From NCBI RefSeq assembly GCF_007666205.1, contig NZ_VDOR01000001.1, forward strand, positions 248,001-312,000: 64,000 bases of DNA, read 5' to 3'. Shown piece after piece: positions 1 through 9,424 of this stretch. A model generated the notes under the pieces. The model made no database searches. It was not told the DNA's origin and saw only the letters and a list, made by a program, of their open reading frames with translations. Origin of the DNA: Kocuria palustris (GTDB lineage: Bacteria; Actinomycetota; Actinomycetes; Actinomycetales; Micrococcaceae). The first letter of the stretch is position 1, and the number at the start of each line of letters is the position of its first letter. The position numbers were made by a program, and so were the translations under genes.

Positions 1-121
1 CGATGTTGTCGACGGTGCCGTTCTCGCGGGTGACGACCTCGAGGAACTTCTTCAGGGTCGGCTCGACCGCGCGGTCGTCCACCTCCGGGTTGATGATGAC
101 CATCAGCTCGTATTCGCGCAT
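1..121 (-). CDS. rpsF: 30S ribosomal protein S6, N-terminal part (cut by window edge)
   Basis: Only the first 40 codons are present, on the minus strand, starting at the ATG at 121. The protein begins [20 protein letters not shown], the typical S6 N-terminus (first beta strand and helix). S6 sits in the small-subunit platform, paired with S18. A strong ribosome-binding site, AAGGAGGT, lies just upstream (about 129-136). The gene follows the GT87/unknown-protein chain on the same strand; in actinobacteria rpsF normally leads into ssb, rpsR and rplI, which would lie beyond position 1. The 167 bp between this start and the upstream gene's stop can hold its promoter. Confidence 0.95.
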   Translation of the reverse strand, partial: MREYELMVIINPEVDDRAVEPTLKKFLEVVTRENGTVDNI

Positions 122-288
122 GGAAAGAACCCACCTCCTTCGGGCTGGAACGGCTGCGGTCTCTCCGCAGCAGGAGGTTCAATGCGTGTCCGTCGCCGCC
201 CGCCCCGACGGGGCTGCGGGCGCACAGACTGGCCGACTCTACACCATCGCAGGCCGCACGGTCGATGGCCCGGGCGGCATGCGCTGCC

Positions 289-1452
289 TCACTCCAGGGC
301 GACGTCGATCTCCGCATCGCTGCCGTCCGATCGGACCTCCGCGCGCACCGGGAAGCGGACGATCTCCTCGACCTGCTGGTCGCCCTCGAGGTAGCTCAGC
401 CGCGCCTCGGCGGTCCCGTGATCGCTCGCGACCCAGTCCAGCGGGGAGTCCGTGGAGTCGTCGGGGACCAGCAGGAGCGAGGGCCGCGAGACCAGCTCCC
501 ACTCGATCTCGCTGATGCTCGCCCCGGCCTCGGGCTCGTCGAGCCCGTCCTCGGGCGACTCGATCTCGGCCTCGTCCCCCGCCTCGGCGCGCGGGACCCC
601 GCCCTCGGCCCAGCGTCGGGAGACGGGGCAGTCGTCGGGGCTGACAGAGGAGGCCCGCATGCAGCCCTCGATGCGCTGGGCGATGGCCTCGTCCGTCTTC
701 GCCCACAGCCGGGGGGAGGGCTCGACACCCACGCTCACCCGCTGCGGCTCGGGGTCCTGGAGGCTGACCTCGGCGGGCTCGATCGGCCCGGACGGGATGT
801 AGTCCCCGTCCTCGGGCAGGCCCACCGCGAAGCGCCCGGGCATGGCCTCCCAGACCCACTGCCCGCCGCCCCCCTCGGCCACCGCCCGGTCCTCGGGGTC
901 CAGGGACATCTCCTCCCCGTTGAGGGTGATGTCCCGGATGCCCGGAGCCTCCACCGTCAGGGTCGTGGCATCGACGCGGTCCAGCTCCCACCGGTCGTTG
1001 AGCGGCCCGGTGCGGGACACCCGGTGCACGCTCCACGTGTGCTCCTCGCCCTGCTGGGCCCCCTCCGGCACCTCGCCCTCGGGCCAGCGCACGGAGGCGG
1101 TGACCCGCGCGGTGTCGCCGTCGCGCTGGACATCGACGATCTCCCATCCGTCGATCCGGCCGCCGGCCTGGCGATATGCCGAATTCGGCATGGCCGCGTT
1201 CCCCGTGCCGCCCGTCGGGTCGGCGGTCAGCGCGAGACCCTGGCGCGAGCGTCCGTCGGCGACAGCGTCCAGCCATCCCTCGACGGGGTCCTCGGGGTCC
1301 CGGTCCACGAAGACCCAGTTCAGGGCGGTCCCGGCGCCCGAGACGAGCACCACGACGACGAGCAGCCACAGCAGCAGGGATCGGCGCAGGCGGCGCGAGT
1401 GCTCGCCGCCTGCCGACCGGCCGAGGCCGGAGGTGCGGCCCGTCGTCGTCAT
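289..1452 (-). CDS. Membrane-anchored protein of unknown function
   Basis: Encodes 387 residues from the ATG at 1452, which overlaps the stop of the upstream GT87-like gene in an ATGA, so translation is probably coupled. Residues about 24-48 form one strong hydrophobic segment after an Arg-rich start, consistent with a type II anchor and an extracytoplasmic body of about 340 residues. The first exported part (about 50-160) resembles small secreted substrate-like domains only in general composition; the C-terminal half is acidic. I recognise no catalytic motif. Its position between the glycosyltransferase-like genes and rpsF suggests a cell-envelope role, but this is inference only. Confidence 0.75.
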   Translation of the reverse strand: MTTTGRTSGLGRSAGGEHSRRLRRSLLLWLLVVVVLVSGAGTALNWVFVDRDPEDPVEGWLDAVADGRSRQGLALTADPTGGTGNAAMPNSAYRQAGGRIDGWEIVDVQRDGDTARVTASVRWPEGEVPEGAQQGEEHTWSVHRVSRTGPLNDRWELDRVDATTLTVEAPGIRDITLNGEEMSLDPEDRAVAEGGGGQWVWEAMPGRFAVGLPEDGDYIPSGPIEPAEVSLQDPEPQRVSVGVEPSPRLWAKTDEAIAQRIEGCMRASSVSPDDCPVSRRWAEGGVPRAEAGDEAEIESPEDGLDEPEAGASISEIEWELVSRPSLLLVPDDSTDSPLDWVASDHGTAEARLSYLEGDQQVEEIVRFPVRAEVRSDGSDAEIDVALE

Positions 1453-2705
1453 GCGTTCCTCGCCGCCACGCCGATCTGCGTGGCGCGCCGACCCCGCTGC
1501 ATGTCGACGGCCACGACCACGATGAACCAGAGCAGGAAGAGGTAGCGCGCCGCGGCGAGGATCTCCTGCGGGGCCCAGCCCCAGTCGCCGAACAGCGGCT
1601 GGGTCTCCCATGCTCCGGCCGGCGCGTTCATGGTGGCCCAGTAGCCGATCTCGACGGCCTGCCACAGGAAGAACTCGAGCCAGCTGCGCCGGGCGAGGAT
1701 CACGAGCGGGACCAGCCACACGGACTGCAGCAGCGACCAGTCGCGGGCGAAGAGCAGGAAGACCGCCAGGAGCATGAGCAGCACCTGCACGATGCTGGGC
1801 TCCTTGCCCGCCAGGACCGTCACCAGCAGCACCGCGACCACGCCGAGCAGGATCGCGATCATGGAGACCTGATCCAGATTGGCGGGATCGATCGACAGGC
1901 CGGTGCGCGGAGCTCCCAGAGCGCTCCACACGGTCCACCCCGAATCGCCCTGGACGGGGGCATCCACGGTCTGGGTGATGCGGTCGCGCCAGCGGTCGAA
2001 CTCCGAGACCATGAACGGCCCGTTGACCATGGCGAAGACGATCAGGGACACGACGAGCGCGCTCAGGAAGTCGCCGATGTAGCGATAGCGCGCCGCCAGG
2101 AACAGGATCGCCGCGAGCACGAGCAGCGGCAGGAAGTTCACGGTGGCGCCGAGCCCGATCCACACGCCCGCGACGCCCGGGGCGCCCCGGATGTACGAGC
2201 TCACCGCCAGCATCATGAACATCACGGCCCACAGGTCCCAGGACGTGAACCCCACGAGCAGGACGGTGGGCGCGAAGGCCAGCACCGCGGGGTTCGAGGG
2301 CTGCCGGCCGGACAGCGAGGCGACCGTCGTGATCGTCACGACCCACACGAGCGCCGTGAGGAAGACCGTGAGGTCCAGGACCGTGTCCGGAGTGATCTCG
2401 AAGCCGAAGGCCTCGGCCAGCCCGGCGGTCATCCAGCCGAGGACCGAGGTGAACATCCCGACGACGATCGGCTGATCGCCCGTGGGCCCGCCCGTGAAGA
2501 ATCCGGAGAGCATCCCGCTCGGCGTGACCGACAGATCGCCGGGCTGCAGCTCTGCGACGCACAGGCCCGGGAGGCGCTGGTCGATGCTCCACTCCGGCAC
2601 GCGGCACGGCACGCGCAGCAGGAAGGACAGCAGCACGGCGAGGATGCCGAGCACGAAGAGCACGAGCCCGTTGGTCCCGCGCCTGCCGGGGCGTCCGTCA
2701 GCCAT
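1449..2705 (-). CDS. GT87-like polytopic membrane protein, third tandem copy
   Basis: 418 residues from the ATG at 2705. About ten hydrophobic segments are visible. It shares the layout of its two upstream neighbours: an N-terminal membrane helix ending in an R-P-C-R stretch, a short extracytoplasmic loop, and a W-D-L-W motif (FTSWDLWAV) in the middle. It is the most diverged of the three and lacks the LEYP loop motif of the others. GT87/DUF2029 proteins are polyprenyl-phosphate-mannose-dependent transferases, and a related gene (Rv0051) lies next to rpsF in Mycobacterium. The start overlaps the upstream gene's stop by 8 bp. Membership of the family is likely; substrate unknown. Confidence 0.7.
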   Translation of the reverse strand: MADGRPGRRGTNGLVLFVLGILAVLLSFLLRVPCRVPEWSIDQRLPGLCVAELQPGDLSVTPSGMLSGFFTGGPTGDQPIVVGMFTSVLGWMTAGLAEAFGFEITPDTVLDLTVFLTALVWVVTITTVASLSGRQPSNPAVLAFAPTVLLVGFTSWDLWAVMFMMLAVSSYIRGAPGVAGVWIGLGATVNFLPLLVLAAILFLAARYRYIGDFLSALVVSLIVFAMVNGPFMVSEFDRWRDRITQTVDAPVQGDSGWTVWSALGAPRTGLSIDPANLDQVSMIAILLGVVAVLLVTVLAGKEPSIVQVLLMLLAVFLLFARDWSLLQSVWLVPLVILARRSWLEFFLWQAVEIGYWATMNAPAGAWETQPLFGDWGWAPQEILAAARYLFLLWFIVVVAVDMQRGRRATQIGVAARNA

Positions 2706-4200
2706 GGCGTCCTGCCCCTCCCGCGTCGTCGTCCCGCGCCTCCGTGTCTGGGTCCCCGGTGCGGCTCGGCGGCCACGCGGGAGCGGATCGGGCACTGCGA
2801 TCCGCGCTCAGGATAGCCGGGGCGCCGGATCGCTCCGCGCGCTCCGACCCGGGCGCGGTGCCGCAGCGGGGTGCGTGACGCCCGGTGTCGCCCGGGCCTC
2901 CGGCATCCTCGGAGCCGGGGGCCGCGACGGGCTGCTGCATCTGCAGGACGACGGCGCCGCACAGGTAGAGCAGAGCGGCCGTGTGCAGGCCGACGGCCAG
3001 GACGTAGAGCCCGGTCGCAGAGGCCACCCAGGGGGTGTCCCAGGAGCTGGCGTGCAGCCACAGGGAGATCGAGACCCAGTGCAGGGCCTCGACGAGCTGC
3101 CACCCCAGGAAGCCACGCAGCCGCGGCCGGGCCAGCAGGACCAGGGGGATCAGCCACAGCACGAACTGCGGCGAGTACACCTTGTTGGTCAGCACGAACG
3201 CCGCGACGATCAGCAGGGCGAGCTCCTCGAGCCGAGGCTCGCGCCGGGCGGCGAGCCCGATGGCCAGGATCATGACGCACAGGACGGTGAACAGACCGTA
3301 GGCCAGCAGGTTCACCGCACCGCCGGAGAGCGGGGGCAGCCCCGCCAGCGGCCCGAGCGCGGTGTTCCACACGTGGTAGATGGACGAGAAGCCCGCACCC
3401 CGCTGGCCGGAGAAGCCCCAGAAGTATCCCCACTGGAGCGGATCGGCCAGCGCGAAGGGCAGGTCGAGCACGATCCACACGACCGCCGCGGCGGCGGTCG
3501 CCCGGATCGCGGGCGCGGCGTCGCGCCGGCGGATCGCCAGGACGATCACCGCCCCGAGCACGATGAACGGCCACAGCTTCAGCGCCGTGCCGAGCCCGAG
3601 CAGCGCTCCGCCCAGCACCCAGTGCCGCCCGCGGAACGCCCACAGCGCGGCCACGACCGTCAGCACGGGCCACAGATCCCAGTTGATGACCCCCGTGGCG
3701 ATGAGCCCCGGCGCGACCGCCATGACGGCGGCGGCAGGCCGGGAGGCCATGCGCGCGACCAGCAGGACCGTCACTGCCCAGACGCCCGCGAGCAGGAGGA
3801 CATTCACGTCGAAGTACATGCTCTGCGCGACATGCACCGAGGTCGCACCGGTGATCAGATGGGTGAGAAGGCCCGTGGCCGTGGCGATCAGGGTCTGCAG
3901 CACCGGGTACTCGAGCAGCGCCTCGGGGGACAGGTACGGGAAGTGCCCGTAGGCCATCCCCGTGGTCCGGTAGAGCGTCGGCGGATCGGAGAAGCACATC
4001 CCCATGGCCGGCAGCTCCCCGTTCCAGCCCAGCTGCCGGCAGGGCAGGCGCAGCAGCCAGGAGGCCAGCATCCCGAGCAGCGCCAGCCCCACGAGCGCTG
4101 CATCCGACGGCCGGGCGTCCGGCTTCTCGCGCACTGCGGCCGAGCGCTGCCGCCCCGCGGCCCTCGCTCCGCTCATGCCGGCCATGGCCGCTGTGCTCAC
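2698..4200 (-). CDS. GT87-like polytopic membrane glycosyltransferase, second tandem copy
   Basis: 500 residues from the GTG at 4200, whose GTGA overlaps the stop of the upstream copy; internal ATGs at about residues 6 and 9 are alternative starts. Visible features are an N-terminal helix ending LLRLPCRQLGWNG, the loop LSPEALLEYPVLQTLIA, the motif INWDLWPVLT, and about ten membrane helices. Close similarity to the 4197-5639 product shows a tandem duplication. A hydrophilic, Pro/Gly-rich C-terminal tail of about 70 residues is extra. GT87 enzymes transfer sugars from polyprenyl-phosphate carriers outside the membrane. The acceptor cannot be told from sequence. Confidence 0.75.
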   Translation of the reverse strand: MSTAAMAGMSGARAAGRQRSAAVREKPDARPSDAALVGLALLGMLASWLLRLPCRQLGWNGELPAMGMCFSDPPTLYRTTGMAYGHFPYLSPEALLEYPVLQTLIATATGLLTHLITGATSVHVAQSMYFDVNVLLLAGVWAVTVLLVARMASRPAAAVMAVAPGLIATGVINWDLWPVLTVVAALWAFRGRHWVLGGALLGLGTALKLWPFIVLGAVIVLAIRRRDAAPAIRATAAAAVVWIVLDLPFALADPLQWGYFWGFSGQRGAGFSSIYHVWNTALGPLAGLPPLSGGAVNLLAYGLFTVLCVMILAIGLAARREPRLEELALLIVAAFVLTNKVYSPQFVLWLIPLVLLARPRLRGFLGWQLVEALHWVSISLWLHASSWDTPWVASATGLYVLAVGLHTAALLYLCGAVVLQMQQPVAAPGSEDAGGPGDTGRHAPRCGTAPGSERAERSGAPAILSADRSARSAPAWPPSRTGDPDTEARDDDAGGAGRHG

Positions 4201-5639
4201 GCCGGCCGTCGCGGCGTGCGGTTCTGACGCCCCTCGCGGCCCACCGCGGGCGCGGCGGAGGCGCCCGGCTCCACGGCCGTCAGGACCGCGGCTGTCGGGA
4301 CTGCGGCGTCCGGGATCGCGGGGTCCGGGTCTGCGGCGCCCGGCGCCGTGGCCCCCGCGACCGCGGGATCCGGGTCGTAGAGGGGCTCCCCGCGCACCAG
4401 GCGCACGACCACGCGGGCACACAGCCACAGCACCGCGACCATGTGCAGCACGACGGCCAGCGCGTACATGCCGCTCAGGGCATCCTCGTTCGGCTGCCCG
4501 GTGATCAGGGCGTGCAGCCAGGTGAAGACCGCGATCCAGTGGAAGACCTCGACGGCCTGCCATGCGACGTACTCCCGCAACCGGGGCGCGGCCAGGATCA
4601 CGAGCGGAACCAGCCACAGCACGAACTGCGGCGAGTACACCTTGTTGGTCAGCACGAACGCCGCCACGATCAGCAGCGAGAGCTCTGCAGGCGTCGGCTC
4701 GCGGCGCGCCAGGAGCCCTAGCACCAGGACGCCGACGCAGCACAGGGCGAAGACCCCGTAGGCGATCACGTTGAGCGCATCGGCGGACAGCGGCTGCGCG
4801 CCGAGCTCCGGGGCCCAGACGACGTTCCACACGTGGTAGATCGACGAGAAGCCGGCCCCCCGCTCGCCCGAGAATGTCCAGAAGTGGCTCCACTGCTCCC
4901 GGTCGGCCAGCGCGAACGGCACGTTCACGACGAGCCACGCGACGACCGCTCCCGCGAAGGCCGCGAGCGCCGGACGGGCCCGGCGCCACCGGATCGAGAG
5001 CACGATCACCGCGCCGAGCATGACGAACGGCCAGAGCTTCAGGGCCGCGCCGATCCCCAGGGCGGCCCCGCCCGCGGCCCACCGTCCGCGCTGGAAGAGC
5101 AGCAGCCCCGCCACAGCGGCCAGCACGGGCCACAGATCCCAGTTGATGAGCCCGGTCGCGGCCACCGCCGGGGAGAGGGCCAGGGCCAGGGTGTGCAGCC
5201 GCGGGGCGCCCATGGCGGCGACCGCCAGGACCACGGCCAGCCACACGAGCAGCAGCAGCACGGCATTGAGGTCGAAGTAGATGTTCTGGACCGTCGGAGT
5301 GGCCAGGCCCTCGCCGAGCCCGTAGGCCGCACGGCCCGTGACCGTCGCGATCAGGCTCTGCAGCAGCGGGTACTCGAGCAGCGCGGCCGGATCCTGCGAC
5401 AGGTACGCGAAATGCCCGTCCGACATCCCCCGGGTCGTGTAGAGATAGCCGATGTCCGAGTAGCACACGAGCTGCTGCGTGTGCGGGCCGTTCCAGCCGA
5501 GCCGGTGGCACGAGAAGCGCAGCAGCCAGGACACGAGCATGGTCCAGGCGCCCAGTCCGATGAGCAGCCACAGCCACTGCCCCCGCCGCATGCCCGCGGG
5601 GATCCGCAGGCCCGTCCGCTCGACCGCCGGTGTGCTCAC
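4197..5639 (-). CDS. GT87-like polytopic membrane glycosyltransferase, first tandem copy
   Basis: 480 residues from the GTG at 5639, which overlaps the pcnA stop in GTGA. It shows the shared family layout: LLRFSCHRLGWNG after the first helix, ALLEYPLLQSLIATVTG in the first outer loop, INWDLWPVLAAV, then NKVYSPQFVLWLVPLV near the C-terminal helices (identical in the neighbouring copy). The tail of about 60 residues is Ala/Pro-rich and probably cytoplasmic or disordered. Membership of the GT87/DUF2029 family is inferred from these motifs and hydrophobicity. Three successive paralogues are more than the single gene usually found near rpsF in actinobacteria. Confidence 0.75.
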   Translation of the reverse strand: MSTPAVERTGLRIPAGMRRGQWLWLLIGLGAWTMLVSWLLRFSCHRLGWNGPHTQQLVCYSDIGYLYTTRGMSDGHFAYLSQDPAALLEYPLLQSLIATVTGRAAYGLGEGLATPTVQNIYFDLNAVLLLLVWLAVVLAVAAMGAPRLHTLALALSPAVAATGLINWDLWPVLAAVAGLLLFQRGRWAAGGAALGIGAALKLWPFVMLGAVIVLSIRWRRARPALAAFAGAVVAWLVVNVPFALADREQWSHFWTFSGERGAGFSSIYHVWNVVWAPELGAQPLSADALNVIAYGVFALCCVGVLVLGLLARREPTPAELSLLIVAAFVLTNKVYSPQFVLWLVPLVILAAPRLREYVAWQAVEVFHWIAVFTWLHALITGQPNEDALSGMYALAVVLHMVAVLWLCARVVVRLVRGEPLYDPDPAVAGATAPGAADPDPAIPDAAVPTAAVLTAVEPGASAAPAVGREGRQNRTPRRPA

Positions 5640-7057
5640 GTGGCCTCCCACCATTCGAGGAGACGGCGCCGCGCCTCGTCCTGACCCAGCGCCCCCTCGT
5701 CGAGGCGCAGCTCGAGCAGATGCTTGTAGGCCCTGCCGACCTGCGGTCCCGGCGGGATCCCGAGGATCTCCATGATCTGCTGCCCGTCGAGATCCGGGCG
5801 CATGGCGTCCAGCTCCTCCTGCTCCGCCAGGTCCCCGATGCGCCGCTCGAGCTCGTCGTAGGAGCGGGCCAGCCGGGCGGCCTTGCGGCGATTGCGGGTC
5901 GTGACGTCCGCTCGGGTCAGACGGTGCAGGCGCTCGAGCTGATCGCCGGCGTCGCGCACGTAGCGGCGCACGGCCGAATCCGTCCACTCGGCATCGCCGT
6001 AGCCGTAGAAGCGCATGTGCAGCTCGACCAGGCGGGCGACGACCGCGATCGTCTCGTTGTCGAAGCGCAGCGCCTTCATGCGCTTCTTCACGATCTTGGC
6101 GCCCACGGTCTCGTGGTGCCGGAAGGTCACGGCGCCGTCGGGCCCGAAGCGACGGGTGGCCGGCTTGCCGACGTCGTGCATCAGGGCCGCGAAGCGCAGC
6201 GCGAAGTCCGGGGAGGGCACGGGCCCCTCGTCGTCGCTCTCCAGGTCCGCCGCCTGCTGCATGACGGTCAGCGAGTGCTGGTAGACGTCCTTGTGGTGAT
6301 GGGCCTCGTCGGTCTCCAGCTTCAGGGCGGGCACCTCGGGCAGCACGACGTCGGCCAGCCCGGTGTCCACCATGATCTCGATGCCCCGGCGGGGAGCGCG
6401 GCCGCGCACGAGCTTGATCAGCTCCTCGCGCACGCGCTCGGCGGAGACGATCTCGAGGCGCTGGGCCATCTCCGTCATGGCGGCCAGCACCTCCGGGGCG
6501 ACCCGCAGGTCGAGCTGCGAGGCGAAGCGGGCCGCACGCATCATGCGCAGCGGGTCGTCGTCGAAGGACGACTGCGGGGAGCCCGGCGTGCGCAGGACGC
6601 CCGCCGCCAGATCCCGCACGCCCCCGTGCGGATCCACGAGCTCCAGCGACGGCAGCCGCAGGGCCATAGCATTGATCGTGAAGTCGCGGCGGACCAGGTC
6701 GTCCTCCAGGCTGTCGCCGAAGGCCACGACCGGCTTGCGCGAGGACGGATCGTAGGCCTCGGCCCGGTACGTCGTGATCTCGAGCTGCTGATCCCCGCGG
6801 CGCAGGCCGATCGTCCCGAAGTCGCGGCCGATCTCCCACGTGGCATCGGCCCACCCCTTCACGGCCGCCAGCGTCTGATCGGGGGTCGCATCCGTGGTGA
6901 AGTCCAGGTCCGCGGCCAGCCGGCCCAGGAAGAGGTCGCGCACGGGGCCGCCCACGAGCGAGAGGTCGTGGCCGGCCTCGGCGAAGCGCCGTCCGGCGTC
7001 CAGGACGACGGACGGGACGGCGGAGGTGTCGAGCTGCTGGGTCATCGCGCCCATCAT
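5636..7057 (-). CDS. pcnA: CCA-adding tRNA nucleotidyltransferase
   Basis: 473 residues. Family proteins (class II nucleotidyltransferases, Rv3907c-like) add or repair the 3' CCA end of tRNA in the cytoplasm. The N-terminus holds LVGGPVRDLFLGRLAADLDF (about 36-55), the GG and D-x-D signature that binds metal and nucleotide. Next come the NAMAL region, the RFA/E-R-V-R-E-E template-recognition segment, and an HD-type domain with HHHKDVYQHSL and LMHDVGKPATRRF. Both tRNA genes in this window lack an encoded CCA, so the enzyme should be essential. Starts at 7057, 7054 or 7045 are all possible. It is divergent from the Nudix gene and heads the GT87 chain. Confidence 0.93.
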   Translation of the reverse strand: MMGAMTQQLDTSAVPSVVLDAGRRFAEAGHDLSLVGGPVRDLFLGRLAADLDFTTDATPDQTLAAVKGWADATWEIGRDFGTIGLRRGDQQLEITTYRAEAYDPSSRKPVVAFGDSLEDDLVRRDFTINAMALRLPSLELVDPHGGVRDLAAGVLRTPGSPQSSFDDDPLRMMRAARFASQLDLRVAPEVLAAMTEMAQRLEIVSAERVREELIKLVRGRAPRRGIEIMVDTGLADVVLPEVPALKLETDEAHHHKDVYQHSLTVMQQAADLESDDEGPVPSPDFALRFAALMHDVGKPATRRFGPDGAVTFRHHETVGAKIVKKRMKALRFDNETIAVVARLVELHMRFYGYGDAEWTDSAVRRYVRDAGDQLERLHRLTRADVTTRNRRKAARLARSYDELERRIGDLAEQEELDAMRPDLDGQQIMEILGIPPGPQVGRAYKHLLELRLDEGALGQDEARRRLLEWWEAT

Positions 7058-7180
7058 TCCAGACCGCAGGACCGGACTCGCGGGCCTCGCCGAGCACCGC
7101 GCGGGATGCCTCGGCCGCCCGGCCCGGGGGCTCTCCCGGTCACCCGCCGGTTCCCAGGAGAAGCCGTTACTGTTGACGGC

Positions 7181-7681
7181 ATGGCTTTCCCCGTACCCAG
7201 CGCACCCAAGAGGCGGCCCTCCGGGCCCGTCGCTGCGCTGCCCACGGTGGAAGAGATCTCAGCCGGCGGCATCGTCGTCGACTTCGATGCACCGGACCTC
7301 CCTGTGGCGATCATCGCCCGCATCAACCGCGGCGGGCGCCTCGAGTGGTGCCTCCCCAAGGGCCACCCGGAGAACGAGGAGTCGGACGGCGTCGCGGCCG
7401 TCCGCGAGATCGAGGAGGAGACCGGCATCGCCGGGAGGGTGATCTCTCCGCTGGGCAGCATCGACTACTGGTTCTCCGTCTCCGGGCATCGCGTGCACAA
7501 GACCGTCCACCACTTCCTCCTGGAGGCCGTGGGCGGAGACCTGACCACCGAGAACGATCCCGATCACGAGGCCGTCGACGTCGCCTGGGTCAAGATCGAC
7601 GACCTCGGCCGTCGCCTGTCGTTCCCCAACGAGCGGCGCATCGCGGACATCGCCCGCGAATTCATCATCCACCAGCTCTGA
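7181..7681 (+). CDS. Nudix hydrolase (MutT4-like)
   Basis: 166 residues from the ATG at 7181. The Nudix box is complete: a Gly followed by the Glu and then REIEEETGI (residues about 67-90), which binds metal and hydrolyses nucleoside-diphosphate derivatives. The core is preceded by SAGGIVV and followed by a YWF segment and a VHKTVHHFL strand. The position next to pcnA and before murJ matches Rv3908 (mutT4) of Mycobacterium. The precise substrate (8-oxo-dGTP, ADP-ribose or another) cannot be read from sequence. A 14-bp GC-rich hairpin follows the stop at 7690-7721. Confidence 0.9.
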   Translation: MAFPVPSAPKRRPSGPVAALPTVEEISAGGIVVDFDAPDLPVAIIARINRGGRLEWCLPKGHPENEESDGVAAVREIEEETGIAGRVISPLGSIDYWFSVSGHRVHKTVHHFLLEAVGGDLTTENDPDHEAVDVAWVKIDDLGRRLSFPNERRIADIAREFIIHQL

Positions 7682-7689
7682 ACCGCACC

Positions 7690-7721
7690 GGCCGGGGCCG
7701 TCCGCCGGGACGGCCCCGGCC
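7690..7721 (+). terminator. GC-rich hairpin after the Nudix gene
   Basis: A perfect 14-bp stem (7690-7703 with 7708-7721) and a 4-base loop lie 9 bp after the stop codon. There is no long T run, which is common for actinobacterial terminators. It lies between the Nudix gene and murJ, so it may separate the two or only weaken read-through. Confidence 0.6.
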
Positions 7722-7768
7722 CCTGCCTGCGGGCCGCTCCGGCGCCCGAGATCCTCGAAGGAGACCAC

Positions 7769-9424
7769 GTGGCACGATCCGGTGCGATGTCCAGCGCCAT
7801 CATGGCCTCGGGAACGCTGGTCTCTCGCGTCCTCGGCTTCGTGAAGACGATCCTGATCACGGTCGCGATCGGCTCGCTGACCTCGGTCGCGGACATCTTC
7901 CAGATCGCCAACAACCTGCCCAACTACATCTACGTGCTCGTGGCGGGCGGCGTGTTCAACGCGGTGCTGGTCCCGCAGGTCATCAAGGCCTCCCGTGCCT
8001 CCGCGGACGACGGCGCCGACTACATCTCCCGGCTGCTGACCCTGGCCGTGATCGGGCTTGCCGGCGTCACGCTGGTCGTGGTCGCCTGCACGGTGCCCAT
8101 CATCCGCGTCATGACGCAGGACTGGTCGGATCAGCAGCTCGCCCTGGGCGTCACGTTCGCGCTGTTCACGTTCCCGCAGATCTTCTTCTACGGCCTCTAC
8201 ACCGTCGTGGGACAGGTGCTCAACGCCAAGGGCGCGTTCGGCTGGTACATGTGGGCGCCCGTCGTGAACAACCTCGTGGCCATCGCGGGCCTGCTCGTGT
8301 TCATCCAGCAGTTCGGCAGCTTCGCCGAGTCGGAGCACTCGCTCGAGTCGTGGACCAGCACGCAGACCCTGCTGCTGGCCGGGGTCTCGACGCTGGGCGT
8401 GGCGCTGCAGGCCCTCGTGCTCTTCTGGCCCCTCAAGCGCCTCGGGCTGGGCCTGCGCCCCAAGTTCGGCTGGCGCGGCATCGGCCTGTCGCAGGCGGCC
8501 AAGCTCTCCATGTGGACCCTCGCCACGGGCGTCGTCGCCAACCTCGCCTTCCTGGCGCTGACCCGCACGGCCTCGATCCCCACCGGGTATCGCGACGAGT
8601 ACCTGGCCATGGACCCGCCGCAGCACATCGCCGGCAGCGCGTCCCTGGACCAGGCGTCCATGCTCTACTCGCTGCCCCACGGCGTCATCGGGCTGTCCAT
8701 CGCCACGGTGCTGTTCAACTCCATGGCAGCGGCCTCCGCCGAGGGCGACGACGAGACCCTCAAGCTCTCCCTGTCCAAGGCCCTGCGCTACTCGGGCATC
8801 GCCACGGTCTTCTGCACCATGGCGATGATCGTGTTCGCCGGCCCCCTGGGCATGCTGTTCTCGGGCGGCGTCGCCGAGTCGGGCGCGGTGATCGGCCAGG
8901 TCTTCGCGGTCATCGCGATCGGCGCCCCGTTCATGACCACCGCCTTCATGCTCGGACGCCTCTTCTACTCCCGCGAGGACGCCCGCACGCCCTTCTTCGT
9001 CCAGCTGGTCGTCTCCGTCCTGACGGTCCTCGCGGCCGTCGTGATCAGCCGGACCATGCCCCCGCACCTCGTCGTGTTCGCGGTCGCGGCCTGCTACGCC
9101 GGGCAGAACATCGTCTCCACGCTGATCTACCACGTGATCGCCGTGCGCACGGTCGGCGACTACCGCATCTCCGAGATCCTCGACACCCACGTGCGGGCCA
9201 TCGCGGCGGCGATGGTCACGGCCGTGATCGCGACCGTGCTCCTCTACTTCCTGGGCGGCTGGGATCCCGAGGGCTGGCCGTGGACCTCTCAGCTCACGGC
9301 CATCGGGACCCTGGCCGTGGGCGGCGTCGTCAGCGCGATCGTCTACCTGCTCATGCTGCGGGTCGTCAGGCTCAAGGAGCTGCCCGAGCTGATGGGCCCG
9401 GTCATGGCGCGGCTGCGCCGCTAG
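7769..9424 (+). CDS. murJ: Lipid II flippase MurJ (MviN core)
   Basis: 551 residues from a GTG at 7769, preceded by GGAG. The protein starts with the family motif MASGTLVSRVLGFVKTI and has about 14 membrane helices of the MOP exporter superfamily. MurJ moves lipid-linked peptidoglycan precursor across the membrane. The protein ends at residue 551 just after the last helices (LRVVRLKELPELMG). It therefore lacks the cytoplasmic pseudokinase and extracellular carbohydrate-binding-like domain fused to MviN in Mycobacterium tuberculosis; a homologous domain set is encoded by the next gene. The usual DUF6049-type gene between Nudix and murJ is missing here. Confidence 0.95.
   Translation: MARSGAMSSAIMASGTLVSRVLGFVKTILITVAIGSLTSVADIFQIANNLPNYIYVLVAGGVFNAVLVPQVIKASRASADDGADYISRLLTLAVIGLAGVTLVVVACTVPIIRVMTQDWSDQQLALGVTFALFTFPQIFFYGLYTVVGQVLNAKGAFGWYMWAPVVNNLVAIAGLLVFIQQFGSFAESEHSLESWTSTQTLLLAGVSTLGVALQALVLFWPLKRLGLGLRPKFGWRGIGLSQAAKLSMWTLATGVVANLAFLALTRTASIPTGYRDEYLAMDPPQHIAGSASLDQASMLYSLPHGVIGLSIATVLFNSMAAASAEGDDETLKLSLSKALRYSGIATVFCTMAMIVFAGPLGMLFSGGVAESGAVIGQVFAVIAIGAPFMTTAFMLGRLFYSREDARTPFFVQLVVSVLTVLAAVVISRTMPPHLVVFAVAACYAGQNIVSTLIYHVIAVRTVGDYRISEILDTHVRAIAAAMVTAVIATVLLYFLGGWDPEGWPWTSQLTAIGTLAVGGVVSAIVYLLMLRVVRLKELPELMGPVMARLRR

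Noticed and set aside
265-1545. Plus-strand open frame opposite the 289-1452 gene
   Set aside because: Composition is antisense-like (Gly, Arg, His-rich), with no domain and no good ribosome-binding site; the minus-strand gene is coupled to its neighbours.
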